NCBI GenBank assembly: GCA_964455425.1 | Contig: CAYVWG010000001.1 | Span: 6,293-70,292 of the forward strand | Source: JAFRPC01 sp964455425 | GTDB lineage: Bacteria; Bacillota; Clostridia; Oscillospirales; Oscillospiraceae | DNA: 64,000 nucleotides | Reading direction: 5' to 3' | Shown here: piece by piece, positions 9,075-18,088 of the stretch | Numbering within the stretch: position 1 is the stretch's first letter | Layout of the letters: every line of letters begins with the position of its first letter | Notes under the pieces: generated by a model | The model's database searches: none | Told to the model about the DNA's origin: nothing | Seen by the model: only the letters and a program-made list of their open reading frames with translations | Translations under genes and position numbers: made by a program

Positions 9075-10076
9075 TTGTTTTCCATATCCTATCGCACCAA
9101 ACAACGGCTGAAATCCGGGCTGAAAGCGGCGCTGGTGTGCCTGGCCGTGGTGGTGGCGTTTATTATTGTGGGATTGATTTTCCTGCAGCGCTATGTGGTA
9201 TATACCCCCAACGGCACCTATTTGGACTTCCACCACACCATGCCCCAAAGCGCACAAGAAACGACCCAACCGGCTACCGCCGTATCGGAGATAAATATCC
9301 AGTACGCCTCCGCCGACAACAGCTATGGCCCGGACGCCATCGCCGGTTATTACATTGATCTATCCATGCTGCAGGATCCCTCCGCTGTGCAAAAGGCGGT
9401 AGAGGAGCTATCGCCCTGCACAATCGTGCTGGATCTTAAAAGCGCCAGCGGTAAGTTTTATTACTCCACCGACATTGATGGCGCCCAAACCGCCAGCGTG
9501 GATATCACCCAGGTGGACGATTTGATTTCCTATCTTAAATCCCAGGGCTTCACGCTGACTGCCCGTATAGACGCTTTCCGCGATAACGCCTTTGTCAAGG
9601 CAACGCCGGAGGCCGCTCTTACCGCCTCCGACGGCGGACGCTGGTCTGACGGCGAGTACAATTATCTCGATCCTCAAGCGGAAGAAACCATGGCCTACTG
9701 GGTGCAGATCGTCAAGGAATTGTCGGAAAAAGGGTTTAAGGAGGTAATCTTTGCCGACTTTTCCCTGCCCGACAGCAAACAGATCGCCTATCCTGAGGGG
9801 CTTACTCGGCAGGAGTTGACCCAAACGGCGGCCCAGGAACTGATTCGCTTTTTCTCCAGCAGCAACGTCACCATTTCCTTTGGCGACCCGGACGCCGGCT
9901 TTACCTTAGATAATCACAACTCCCGGGTGTATTTCACCGGTATTGACGGCACTACGGTAAGCGCCACAGTTTCCGCCTATTCCGCGTTGGATACCGACCA
10001 GATGGTTTTTCTGACCAATTCCCGGGACACGCGTTTTTCTGGCTATCGTCTGCTGCGGCCCTTGCTCTCGTCCTAG
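9075..10076 (+). CDS. Membrane-anchored putative glycoside hydrolase-like protein (DUF4015-type)
   Basis: Begins at TTG 9075 behind AGGGGAGGGAG; an in-frame ATG at 8994 lies inside prmA and has no ribosome site. Residues 1-20 are basic, then one transmembrane helix (AALVCLAVVVAFIIVGLIFL), so the rest is outside the cell. The ectodomain starts with IAGYYIDLSML and continues VLDLKSASGKFYYS, resembling the TIM-barrel, glycosidase-like DUF4015 family whose usual motif is a VIDVKD...G strand. Catalytic residues cannot be assigned with confidence, so activity is inferred. It overlaps the end of the PAP2 reading frame region by position only. Confidence 0.7.
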   Translation: MFSISYRTKQRLKSGLKAALVCLAVVVAFIIVGLIFLQRYVVYTPNGTYLDFHHTMPQSAQETTQPATAVSEINIQYASADNSYGPDAIAGYYIDLSMLQDPSAVQKAVEELSPCTIVLDLKSASGKFYYSTDIDGAQTASVDITQVDDLISYLKSQGFTLTARIDAFRDNAFVKATPEAALTASDGGRWSDGEYNYLDPQAEETMAYWVQIVKELSEKGFKEVIFADFSLPDSKQIAYPEGLTRQELTQTAAQELIRFFSSSNVTISFGDPDAGFTLDNHNSRVYFTGIDGTTVSATVSAYSALDTDQMVFLTNSRDTRFSGYRLLRPLLSS

Positions 10077-10093
10077 TGACAGAAAGGAATCGA

Positions 10094-10804
10094 ATGCTTA
10101 TCTCCCCAAATTCATCCCCCAAAACCAAGCGTCCGTTTTTGCTTCGGCCGGAGAACCGCTACCTGTGGTATACGCTTATCCTGCCTGGCTATCTCTTGGT
10201 ATTTTTTGTAGAAGAACAGCTTTTATCCCCCGATATGGTGGTTTGGCACACGGCCTTGCCTATGGATTATCGCATCCCCTTTTGCAAATATTTCGTCTGG
10301 GCGTATGTGTCCTGGTATTTCCTGCTGGTGATCACCGGGCTTTATCTTATGGCGAAAGACCATGAGGGCTATAAGCGCTATATGGCCTATATTGGCATCA
10401 CCTTTTTTACCGGCGTGATTTTTTGCGCCCTGGTTCCCAACCAGCAGGATCTGCGAGTACTGTGCGATCTTTCCGGCAACGATATCTGCACCAAAATTCT
10501 ATTGCTCATTCAGCGGCTGGATAACGATATGAACGTCTGCCCCAGCCTTCACGTGGTAGGCGGCTTTGGCGCGCTGTTTGCCATATTCACCTCTCCCGCT
10601 GTTCGCCGGCGCTGGCCCAAAATCGCCATCAGTTTGATGGTTGTGCTGATTTCTCTGGCTACTTTGCTGATCAAGCAGCATGCCATCATAGATGTGCTTG
10701 TTTCGATCCCCTACAGTGTGGCTTTTTATTTTGTGGTGTACCGGGTAATTTTCCGGACAAAAAAATCCCCCACCGTTAGCTCTGCTACACAGCAAGACAT
10801 ATAG
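10094..10804 (+). CDS. PAP2-superfamily membrane phosphatase
   Basis: About 236 residues, five to six hydrophobic segments. The PAP2 catalytic signature appears as CPSLHVVGGFG (motif 2) and IKQHAIIDV (motif 3, with catalytic His and supporting Asp), so it should hydrolyse or transfer a lipid-linked phosphate at the membrane. The start at 10094 is favoured because AAAGGA lies 6 nt upstream; a GTG at 10076 would add six residues. It follows the glycosidase-like gene directly. The lipid substrate is not deducible. Confidence 0.85.
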   Translation: MLISPNSSPKTKRPFLLRPENRYLWYTLILPGYLLVFFVEEQLLSPDMVVWHTALPMDYRIPFCKYFVWAYVSWYFLLVITGLYLMAKDHEGYKRYMAYIGITFFTGVIFCALVPNQQDLRVLCDLSGNDICTKILLLIQRLDNDMNVCPSLHVVGGFGALFAIFTSPAVRRRWPKIAISLMVVLISLATLLIKQHAIIDVLVSIPYSVAFYFVVYRVIFRTKKSPTVSSATQQDI

Positions 10805-10825
10805 ATATGCAAGGAGTATAAAGTA

Positions 10826-12007
10826 ATGAACATTCAACTAAACGAGTACTATTGTAAGCTTACCGGCCGGTATTTGTTTTCAGAAACCAACCGCCGTGCC
10901 CGAGAGTATGCCGCCGCCCATCCCGATCAGCAACTGATCCGCATGGGCATCGGTGATGTTACCCTTCCCCTGCCCCAGGTGGCCATCGATGCCATGCACG
11001 CCGCCGTGGATGAGCAGGCCAGCGCCAAAACCTTCCGGGGCTATCCGCCGGAATATGGTTACGATTTCCTCCGTCAGGCCATCGCCGACTATTACACCCG
11101 TTTCGGTGTACGCCTGTCTTTGGATGAGATTTTTGTCAGCGATGGGGCCAAATCGGATGTGGGCAACCTGCCGGATATCCTGGGTGCCAATGAGGTGCTC
11201 ATCCCCGACCCGGTGTATCCAGTGTATTTTGACAGCAATTTCATGGCCGGCCGTCATATCTCCCTGCTGCCCAGCACCCGGGAAAACGGCTTTCTGCCCA
11301 CCCCTGAGGGGCTGAAAAAGGAACCCCAAATCATTTATCTTTGCTCGCCCAACAACCCCACCGGCGCGGTTTATGACCGTGAAGGGCTGAAGGCTTGGGT
11401 GGATTTTGCCCTGGAAAGCGGCTCTCTCATCGTTTTTGATGCCGCCTATGAGGCGTTTATTCGCGGCGATCTGCCCCACTCCATCTATGAGATTCCCGGC
11501 GCCAAGCAGTGCGCGGTAGAGGTTTGCAGCTTCTCCAAGATGGCCGGCTTTACCGGCGTGCGCTGCGCTTGGGCGGTGTATCCCACAGACCTTGTCTCGG
11601 AAGGGACTTCCGTTGGCCAGCTTTGGGCGCGCCGCCAGGCCACCAAGTTTAATGGGGTCCCCTACATCGTCCAGAGGGCCGCACAGGCTGTGCTGACCGA
11701 TAAGGGCATTGCCCAGTGCCGGGAAAATCTCAATTACTACAAAGGCAACGCCGATCTTATGGCTCAGCTGCTCTCCGACAAGGGCATCTATTTCACCGGC
11801 GGCGTCCATTCTCCCTACCTGTGGCTCCAGTGCCCCAACGGCATGGGTTCTTGGGAATTCTTTGATTACCTGCTCAACAAGGTTCAGGTGCTTGGCACCC
11901 CCGGCGAGGGCTTTGGCGCCTGCGGCGCCGGATACTTCCGCCTTACCGCCTTTGGTACCCGCGAGGATACCGAAAAAGCGGTTTGCCTGCTGCGGGAGCT
12001 GCTGTAA
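10826..12007 (+). CDS. dapL: LL-diaminopimelate aminotransferase
   Basis: PLP enzyme converting tetrahydrodipicolinate directly to LL-2,6-diaminopimelate with glutamate as donor, bypassing succinylase or acetylase steps. Signatures: RMGIGDVTLPLP, FRGYPPEYGYDFLRQ, YLCSPNNPTGAV, and the PLP-lysine region SFSKMAGFTGVRC. 393 residues. AAGGAG lies 9 nt before ATG. dapA and dapB occur 41 kb away in this window, which together outline the DAP/lysine pathway needed for peptidoglycan. Confidence 0.96.
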   Translation: MNIQLNEYYCKLTGRYLFSETNRRAREYAAAHPDQQLIRMGIGDVTLPLPQVAIDAMHAAVDEQASAKTFRGYPPEYGYDFLRQAIADYYTRFGVRLSLDEIFVSDGAKSDVGNLPDILGANEVLIPDPVYPVYFDSNFMAGRHISLLPSTRENGFLPTPEGLKKEPQIIYLCSPNNPTGAVYDREGLKAWVDFALESGSLIVFDAAYEAFIRGDLPHSIYEIPGAKQCAVEVCSFSKMAGFTGVRCAWAVYPTDLVSEGTSVGQLWARRQATKFNGVPYIVQRAAQAVLTDKGIAQCRENLNYYKGNADLMAQLLSDKGIYFTGGVHSPYLWLQCPNGMGSWEFFDYLLNKVQVLGTPGEGFGACGAGYFRLTAFGTREDTEKAVCLLRELL

Positions 12008-12029
12008 ATTTTTTCTTCCGTTCGCTAAG

Positions 12030-12065
12030 CTGCCGACAAGCCTTGGCTTGCCGGCAGGCTTTTTT
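12030..12065 (+). terminator. Intrinsic terminator after dapL
   Basis: CTGCCGACAAG pairs with CTTGCCGGCAG (one mismatch) and is followed by TTTTTT. Confidence 0.85.
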
Positions 12066-12122
12066 GGCATTGTGTGCAAAAACGAGCCGTTATTTTTGTA
12101 AGAAATAGACATTGAATTTTCA

Positions 12123-12151
12123 TTGAAAAATTTCCGTAAATACGGTATAAT
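12123..12151 (+). promoter_or_regulatory. Sigma-A promoter of ssnA-ygfK
   Basis: TTGAAA, exactly 17 bp, TATAAT. Transcription is expected to start near 12158, leaving a leader of about 140 nt. Confidence 0.85.
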
Positions 12152-12157
12152 ATCGGT

Positions 12158-12297
12158 GGAATAATCTAAGCTGATAGCTGTAAGGAAGTGCTTTGCGCAC
12201 GGGCTTTCGACTATCACTCAGGGTACTGGGTGGAGATGACGGCGCTTTGGCGCGGTTCTCCCCCTTTTTCTTTTCATCAATAAGGAGGTCACAAACC
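12158..12297 (+). promoter_or_regulatory. Structured ssnA leader, riboswitch candidate
   Basis: The leader has a nested stem: GATAG/CTATC closing GGAAG/CTTTC and a GTGC/GCAC tip. It is followed by a separate terminator hairpin and only then the AAGGAGG ribosome site of ssnA. This is the layout of a transcription-terminating riboswitch. I found no match to purine, guanidine-I, TPP, SAM, glycine, c-di-GMP, THF or Moco aptamer cores. From memory, a clostridial 'ssnA' leader motif has been proposed by comparative genomics; I cannot confirm a match here. Confidence 0.6.
12228..12269 (+). terminator. Attenuator terminator inside the ssnA leader
   Basis: GGGTGGAGA (one bulged T) pairs with TCTCCCCC. 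Inside is a GCGC-TTTG-GCGC hairpin, and TTTTTCTTTT follows immediately. It stands 28 bp before the ssnA start, upstream of its ribosome site. Confidence 0.8.
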
Positions 12298-13638
12298 ATG
12301 TACATTCTTGCAAATGGCAAACTCATCACCCGCGATCCTTCCTGCGGTTATTTGCCCGATGGCGGCGTGGTGATCGATGGCACAAAAATCAAAGAGGTAG
12401 GCAAAACCGCCGATTTGAAAGCCAAGTATCCCCAGGCAGAGTTTATCGATGCCAAGGGCGGCGTGATCATGCCCGCGCTGATCAACGCCCACACCCACAT
12501 CTATTCCGCCTTAGCTCGTGGCCTTTCCATCAAGGGCTACAACGCCACCACCTTTTATGAGGTGCTCGATGGCCAGTGGTGGAATATTGACCGCAAGCTG
12601 TATATGAACGGTACCCGCGCTTCGGCCAATGCCTTGTACATCGACTGCATCAAGCAGGGCGTAACCACGATTTTTGACCATCATGCCTCTTATGGCGAGA
12701 TTCCCGGTACCTTGCACACCATTGCCGAATCCGCCAAAAAATTCGGCATACGTTCCTGCCTGTGCTATGAAGTTTCCGACCGGGATGGAGAGGAAAAAGC
12801 TCTGCAGGCCATTCAGGAAAACGCCGATTTCATTACCGAGTGCGCCCAGCGGAAGGATCCCATGCTGGCGGCTATGTTCGGTGGCCATGCCCTGTTTACC
12901 CTGTCGGACAAAACCTTTGACCGGATGGTAGAGGCCAACAATGGCCGTACAGGTTTCCACATCCATGTGTCTGAGGGCATGAACGATGTGTACGATTCCC
13001 TGCAAAATTACGGCCGCCGCCCTGTGCAGCGGCTGCAGGATCACGGTATCCTTGGCCCCAAAACGCTCCTTGGCCACTGTATCCATGTGAACACCGCCGA
13101 AATTGAGATCATCAAAGAAACCGGCACCATGGTCGTCAACAATCCCGAGTCCAACATGGGCAACGCCGTGGGCACCTGCCCGGTGCTGATCCTGTATAAA
13201 AACGGCATCCTCCTTGGCATGGGTACAGACGCCTATACCAACGACATGCTGGAGTCCATCAAGGTAGCGCTCATTGCCCAAAAGCAAAACGCCTGCCTGC
13301 CCAACGTAGGCTGGCGTGAGGTCACCGACATGCTCTTTAAGAACAACGCTAAAATCTGCGCAAAGTATTTCCCCGACGAGCTGGGCGTACTCAAAGCCGG
13401 CGCGGCGGCAGACGTGATCGTTATGGATTACAAGCCCTTCACCCCCTTCTCCGACGCCAACATCGATGGCCACATGATCTTTGGTATGACCGGCCGCCAG
13501 TGCCAAACCACCATCGCCAACGGCAAGGTACTGATGAAGGATCGGGAGCTCGTGGGTATCGATGAGGAAGCAGAAAACGCCTATATCCTGGAAGAAGCCA
13601 AAAAGCTTTGGGGCGATCTCAACGGTTGCCAATACTAA
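12298..13638 (+). CDS. ssnA: Putative aminohydrolase SsnA
   Basis: Amidohydrolase-superfamily deaminase/hydrolase of the SsnA family, related to guanine and chlorohydrolase-type deaminases. Metal ligands are visible as HTH in LINAHTHIYSA near residue 65, FHIHVSEG near 220, GHCIHVN near 260, and the Asp of MGTDAYTNDM near 310. 446 residues, full length. The ATG at 12298 follows AAGGAGG. It sits 24 bp before ygfK and behind a probable attenuator. In other anaerobes ssnA and ygfK belong to purine/urate-degrading, selenium-dependent hydroxylase clusters; the exact substrate here is inference. Confidence 0.9.
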   Translation: MYILANGKLITRDPSCGYLPDGGVVIDGTKIKEVGKTADLKAKYPQAEFIDAKGGVIMPALINAHTHIYSALARGLSIKGYNATTFYEVLDGQWWNIDRKLYMNGTRASANALYIDCIKQGVTTIFDHHASYGEIPGTLHTIAESAKKFGIRSCLCYEVSDRDGEEKALQAIQENADFITECAQRKDPMLAAMFGGHALFTLSDKTFDRMVEANNGRTGFHIHVSEGMNDVYDSLQNYGRRPVQRLQDHGILGPKTLLGHCIHVNTAEIEIIKETGTMVVNNPESNMGNAVGTCPVLILYKNGILLGMGTDAYTNDMLESIKVALIAQKQNACLPNVGWREVTDMLFKNNAKICAKYFPDELGVLKAGAAADVIVMDYKPFTPFSDANIDGHMIFGMTGRQCQTTIANGKVLMKDRELVGIDEEAENAYILEEAKKLWGDLNGCQY

Positions 13639-13662
13639 ACAGAAAGACACGGAGGTAAAGCT

Positions 13663-16620
13663 ATGTCCGAAAGAATGTATCCCATCCCCTTTAAGTCCCT
13701 GATGAACTGGGTGCTCACCGAGTATGCCCAGGAAGGGACTGTCTTTGGTATCCACAAGTTCTATAAGGCCGATCCCAACAAGACCCTGCCCATCTTTGGG
13801 GAGAAAATCGAGACGCCATTTGGCCCCGCCGCCGGCCCCAACAGCCAGCTGGCGCAAAACATCATTGCCTCCTATTTTGCCGGCGCCCGTTTCTTTGAGG
13901 TGAAAACCGTGCAGAAAATGGACGGCCATGATCTGGCCGTATGTGTCCCCCGCCCCTGTATTCTGGCCGACGATGAGGCTTACAACCAGGAGTGGTCTAC
14001 CGAGCTGACCGTTCCCCAGGCCCTCAACGAATACATTAAGGCCTGGTGCGCCCTGAAGGTTTTGTCCAAAAAATTTGGTCTTGGCGGATCCGATGGCTTC
14101 GTGTTCAATATGTCTGTTGGCTATGACCTGGAGGGCATCCGCGGGGAAAAGGTCGACAACTACATAGAAAGCATGAAGGACGCCTCTTCCACTCCCCAGT
14201 TTAAGGAATGTCTTTCCGTGCTGACGGAGCTTTTCCCTGAGGAAAAGGATTTCATTGCCTCCATTTCTCCCAGGGTATCCCACAGCATCACTTTGTCTAC
14301 ACTTCACGGATGTCCTCCCGATGAAATCGAGCGGATCGCCTCTTATCTCATCACCGAAAAGAAAGTCAACACCTTTGTCAAGTGTAACCCCACCATCTTG
14401 GGTTATGAATCTGCCCGGGGCATTCTGGACTCCATGGGCTACGACTACATCGTCTTTGATGAGCACCACTTTGTGGAAGATCTGCAGTGGGCCGATGCTG
14501 TGCCCATGCTGGAGCGGCTCCAGGCCCTGGCCGACAGCAACGGCGTAGAGTTCGGCGTAAAGCTGTCCAATACCTTCCCGGTAGACACCACCCGCGGCGA
14601 GCTGCCGAACAACGAAATGTATATGTCCGGCCGTTCCCTCTATCCCCTGACCATCGAAATGTGCAACCGTATCTCCCGGCAGTTTAACGGCAAACTGAAG
14701 ATCTCCTTTGCCGGCGGCGCGGAGTACTTCAACTGTGAAAAGCTTCTCTCCGCAGGGATCTGGCCCATCACCGTGGCCACCACCATCCTTAAGCCCGGCG
14801 GCTACAACCGTCTTGCTCAGATGTGTGAGAAGATAGAGTCGATCCCCTTTGGCCCCTTCACCGGCACCGACAGCGACGCCATTGCCCAGCTCAGCCAAGC
14901 CTGCCGCACCGATTACCATCATGTAAAGCCCATCAAGCCACTGCCCTCCCGCAAATCCGCCGATCCTGTGCCCTGGCTGGATTGCTTCACCGCGCCCTGT
15001 AAGGGAGGCTGCCCCATCTGTCAAGATATTCCGGAGTACATCGAGCTTTGCAAGAAGGGGCTGTATAACGAGGCCTTACAGGTCATCACGGAGAAAAACG
15101 CCCTTCCCTTCATCACCGGCACCATCTGCGCCCACCGCTGCATGGGCAAATGCTCCCGGAATTTCTACGACGAGCCGGTGCAGATTCGCGCCACCAAGCT
15201 TTTGGCCGCTGAAAAGGGCATTGACGCGCTGATGGCCTCCATCCGGAAACCCGCCCCTGTGGCCGGCAAAAAAGCCGCCATCATCGGCGGTGGACCTACC
15301 GGTATGTCCGCTGCCTACTTCCTGTGCCGGGCAGGTATCGCCTGCACCATCTTTGAGCGGGAAGCTACCTTAGGCGGTATCGTCCGCCATGTGATTCCCG
15401 GCTTCCGGATCTCTGATGAAGCCATCGATAAGGATGTGGCTCTGATTTCCGCCTATGGCGTGGAGATTCGCACCAACACCGAGGCACCCTCTGTAGCCGA
15501 GCTGAAAGCCCAGGGCTATACCCACATTCTCTATGCTGTAGGCGCTTGGAAGGCTGGCCGCCTGAATTTAGAGGGCAATGTAAAGCCGGTCATTCAGTGG
15601 ATGAAGGATCGCAAATCCGGCGTCGACACCGCGCCTTTGGGTCATGTGGCGATAATTGGCGGCGGCAACACGGCCATGGACGCGGCCAGATTGGCCAAAC
15701 GCAGCGGCGCGAAATCCTCTACCTTGGTCTATCGCCGTACAAAGAAGTACATGCCTGCCGACGCCGAAGAGCTGGAGCTGGCCATTGCCGATGGCGTCAA
15801 CTTCCTGGAACTGGTTTCCCCGGTAAAGCAGGCCGACGGCAAACTGATCTGTGAAAAAATGAAGCTGGGCGAGCCTGACGCTTCCGGCAGACGTTCTCCT
15901 GTGGGAACCGGTGCATTTGTAGAAATCGATTGCGACCTGGTCATTTCCGCCGTAGGCGAGCAGGTAGACGATGCGCTGTTTGCCGCCAATGGTATTGCCC
16001 TAAATGAAAAGAAGCGCCCCGCCTTCCAAACCAACATTGAAGGCGTTTACGCCGCAGGCGATGCCACCCGCGGCCCGGCCACCGTGGTGGAAGGCATTGC
16101 CGACGCCGCCAAATTCGCGCAAATTGTAATCGGCCAAGAGCACGCCTACACCATTACCGACGCGGCCTATCCTACTCAAGCGGAAGCTGTCGAGAAAAAG
16201 GGCATTTTGCAGATGTCCGCCAGCGCCGGCTGCGAGGGCGACCGCTGCCTAGACTGCAATACTGTCTGCGAAAACTGCGTGGATGTGTGCCCAAACCGCG
16301 CCAATGTGGCCATCCACATGGCAGACGGCAGCATCCAGATCATCCATGTGGATAAAATGTGCAACGAGTGCGGCAACTGCACCAGCTTCTGTCCCTATGC
16401 TTCTCAGCCCTGCAAGGATAAGCTCACCCTCTTCCAGACGGAGGAAGATTTCCTGGATTCCCAGAACTATGGCTTCCTTTTCCTGGATGGCCAGCATATC
16501 CGCGCCCGTCTGTTTACCGGCATTGCCGATTATGATTTGTCTGCCGACAACACGCTGCCCAAGGGCATTGAGACGCTCATTCTTACGGTGAAAGACCGCT
16601 ACAGCTATCTGTTTGCCTAA
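13663..16620 (+). CDS. ygfK: YgfK-type putative selenate reductase / NAD(P)H-dependent Fe-S flavoprotein
   Basis: 985 residues in three parts. Residues 1-430 form a dihydroorotate-dehydrogenase-like barrel (ETPFGPAAGPNSQLAQN, LSTLHGCPPDEIERIA). Residues about 445-850 form a GltD-like module with a Cys-rich entry (CFTAPCKGGCPICQDIPEY), an FAD fold GGGPTGMSAAYFL, an NAD(P) fold IIGGGNTAMDA and GVYAAGDATRGPATV. The C terminus is ferredoxin-like: CLDCNTVCENCVDVCPNRA and CNECGNCTSFCP. The name selenate reductase is historical; in urate-degrading anaerobes YgfK is an electron carrier partner. No xdh subunits are seen nearby. Confidence 0.92.
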   Translation: MSERMYPIPFKSLMNWVLTEYAQEGTVFGIHKFYKADPNKTLPIFGEKIETPFGPAAGPNSQLAQNIIASYFAGARFFEVKTVQKMDGHDLAVCVPRPCILADDEAYNQEWSTELTVPQALNEYIKAWCALKVLSKKFGLGGSDGFVFNMSVGYDLEGIRGEKVDNYIESMKDASSTPQFKECLSVLTELFPEEKDFIASISPRVSHSITLSTLHGCPPDEIERIASYLITEKKVNTFVKCNPTILGYESARGILDSMGYDYIVFDEHHFVEDLQWADAVPMLERLQALADSNGVEFGVKLSNTFPVDTTRGELPNNEMYMSGRSLYPLTIEMCNRISRQFNGKLKISFAGGAEYFNCEKLLSAGIWPITVATTILKPGGYNRLAQMCEKIESIPFGPFTGTDSDAIAQLSQACRTDYHHVKPIKPLPSRKSADPVPWLDCFTAPCKGGCPICQDIPEYIELCKKGLYNEALQVITEKNALPFITGTICAHRCMGKCSRNFYDEPVQIRATKLLAAEKGIDALMASIRKPAPVAGKKAAIIGGGPTGMSAAYFLCRAGIACTIFEREATLGGIVRHVIPGFRISDEAIDKDVALISAYGVEIRTNTEAPSVAELKAQGYTHILYAVGAWKAGRLNLEGNVKPVIQWMKDRKSGVDTAPLGHVAIIGGGNTAMDAARLAKRSGAKSSTLVYRRTKKYMPADAEELELAIADGVNFLELVSPVKQADGKLICEKMKLGEPDASGRRSPVGTGAFVEIDCDLVISAVGEQVDDALFAANGIALNEKKRPAFQTNIEGVYAAGDATRGPATVVEGIADAAKFAQIVIGQEHAYTITDAAYPTQAEAVEKKGILQMSASAGCEGDRCLDCNTVCENCVDVCPNRANVAIHMADGSIQIIHVDKMCNECGNCTSFCPYASQPCKDKLTLFQTEEDFLDSQNYGFLFLDGQHIRARLFTGIADYDLSADNTLPKGIETLILTVKDRYSYLFA

Positions 16621-16625
16621 TTTTT

Positions 16626-16660
16626 CCCCCAAACCTCCGGCTTGGCCGGGGGTTTGGGGC
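16626..16660 (+). terminator. Strong hairpin after ygfK
   Basis: CCCCAAACC-CCGGC pairs with GCCGG-GGTTTGGGG around a TTG loop, 6 bp past the stop codon. There is no T run after it on the plus strand, so it may stop transcription weakly or protect the mRNA 3' end. Confidence 0.55.
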
Positions 16661-16707
16661 ATACAATAAAGGCAAGCTGTAGATAATGTAGAGACGAGGT
16701 GCTTTTT

Positions 16708-17607
16708 ATGGCAGAGCAATTTATCATTCCCTCCCCATATGACCAGTTGCCCCTGGCAGCGAGCTTGATTGCCGCCAAAGAGCCAAAGGCGGTCATTCAG
16801 TTTTCTCATGGCATGGTGGAACATAAAGAGCGCTATTACCCCTTTATGACCTTTTTGGCGGAAAACGGCTATACCTGCGTTATCCATGACCATAGAGGCC
16901 ACGGCGCCAGCGTCCGTGACGCCCAGGATTTAGGCTTTTTCTATACCAACGACGCCCATGTTATCGCTAAGGATCTTTATACGGTGAATCAGTGGATTGG
17001 CAAGCAATATCCAAACTGCCCGATATATTTGTTTTCCCACAGCATGGGCACCCTGGTGGCAAGGGTATTTTTACAATCCTGGGATAATCATATCGACAAA
17101 CTGGTGCTTTGCGGCCCGCCCACTCAAAATCCTTTGGCCGGCGTGGGCGTTGCGTTAGCCAAGCTCGATTGCTCTCGCCGAGGCGAACGCAATCGCAGCA
17201 AGCGCCTGCAGCAGCTGGTTTTTGGTGGCTACAACAAGTTTGAAGGCCATGAAAACGCTTGGGTGTGTTCCAACATGGAAACCGTCCGCCAGTATAATGC
17301 CGATCCGCTTTGTCACTACCAGTTTACCTCCAATGGATTTTTGAATCTGTTTGAACTGGTACAGCTGGCGTTTCGGAAGAAGGAATATGGCTGCCAAAAT
17401 CCCAGCCTGCCCATTTTGATGCTCGCCGGCGGGGACGATCCAGTGATTCAAAGCGAAAAAAAATTTGCCCGTCTCAACAAATTCTTCTCCTCTGTGGGCT
17501 ATCAACATATCATTCGTACAATTTTCCCCGGCAAACGCCATGAGCTGATCAACGAAACCGGGCATTTGGAAATATGGAGATATCTTTTGAATTTCTTTGA
17601 AAAATAG
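16708..17607 (+). CDS. Alpha/beta hydrolase (monoacylglycerol-lipase-like)
   Basis: About 299 residues. The core is QFSHGMVEHKERY (oxyanion region), HDHRGHGAS, the nucleophile elbow LFSHSMGTLVAR, an acid at LAGGDDPVIQSEKK, and the catalytic His in FPGKRHELINE. The spacing fits serine lysophospholipase/monoglyceride lipase types. No signal peptide, so cytosolic. The ATG at 16708 has GACGAGG upstream at acceptable spacing; the GTG at 16699 overlaps that site and is less likely. The substrate is unknown. Confidence 0.88.
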   Translation: MAEQFIIPSPYDQLPLAASLIAAKEPKAVIQFSHGMVEHKERYYPFMTFLAENGYTCVIHDHRGHGASVRDAQDLGFFYTNDAHVIAKDLYTVNQWIGKQYPNCPIYLFSHSMGTLVARVFLQSWDNHIDKLVLCGPPTQNPLAGVGVALAKLDCSRRGERNRSKRLQQLVFGGYNKFEGHENAWVCSNMETVRQYNADPLCHYQFTSNGFLNLFELVQLAFRKKEYGCQNPSLPILMLAGGDDPVIQSEKKFARLNKFFSSVGYQHIIRTIFPGKRHELINETGHLEIWRYLLNFFEK

Positions 17608-17803
17608 TTGTTTGGATTGCACGCCTTGTGCATGCGGCGGCGCTTTGTGCCCATTGTGAAGCACATTTGCGTCTTTCTTTTGCGTATGGCCCAGATTTTA
17701 CAGGATGCTGCATAAATTGGCACGGCAAAAAAAGCATAACTCTGTCGCTTCGGGCAAAAATAGGACTAGCAAAGCCCCAAAAAACACAAGGAGATGAGCG
17801 AAA

Positions 17804-17998
17804 GTGAAAAGCAACAACAACGCAGTCGTTCCCGAGGCCAGAGAAGCTCTGGACAAATTCAAGATGGAAGCCGCTTCTGAGGTTGGCGTAAACCTGAAGC
17901 AGGGCTACAACGGCGACCTGACCTCCCGCGAGGCTGGCAGCGTCGGTGGCCAGATGGTCAAAAAGATGATCGAAGCTTACGAGCGCGGCATGAAGTAA
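17804..17998 (+). CDS. Alpha/beta-type small acid-soluble spore protein
   Basis: 64 residues, GTG start behind AGGAGATGA. It carries the germination-protease-like site FKMEAASEVG, the NLKQGYNGDLTSREAGSVGG core and a basic C-terminal helix MVKKMIEAYERG. These proteins coat DNA in the dormant spore and supply amino acids at germination. Its presence shows an endospore former. Sigma-G control is expected from the family, but a convincing sigma-G promoter was not found upstream. Confidence 0.95.
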   Translation: MKSNNNAVVPEAREALDKFKMEAASEVGVNLKQGYNGDLTSREAGSVGGQMVKKMIEAYERGMK

Positions 17999-18040
17999 GT
18001 GTTCCTCTGAGGACGCAAAAGGACTGTAGAAAACGGTTCA

Positions 18041-18088
18041 AAAAAAGAACGCCGAGGGCTGCAAAAACGCAGTATCCTCGGCGTTTTT
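18041..18088. terminator. Bidirectional intrinsic terminator after the SASP gene
   Basis: AACGCCGAGG and CCTCGGCGTT form a perfect 10-bp stem. T5 follows on the plus strand and CTTTTTTTG on the minus strand. Confidence 0.85.

Noticed and set aside
10880..12217. 445-codon minus-strand frame opposite dapL
   Set aside because: Antisense to a clear DapL gene; its low-complexity Gly/Ala/His translation is typical of a shadow frame.
12158..12297. Match of the ssnA leader to purine, guanidine, THF or Moco riboswitches
   Set aside because: None of the invariant core segments of those aptamers could be placed in the leader.
12511..15024. Open frame of 837 codons on the minus strand
   Set aside because: It is entirely antisense to ssnA and ygfK, whose families, starts and ribosome sites are clear. 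Long antisense frames are expected in GC-rich third-position DNA. No ribosome site or domain is recognised.
17700..17745. Sigma-G promoter for the SASP gene (TGCATAA and CATAAC)
   Set aside because: The spacing of about 20 bp and the weak -10 do not meet the usual sigma-G pattern.
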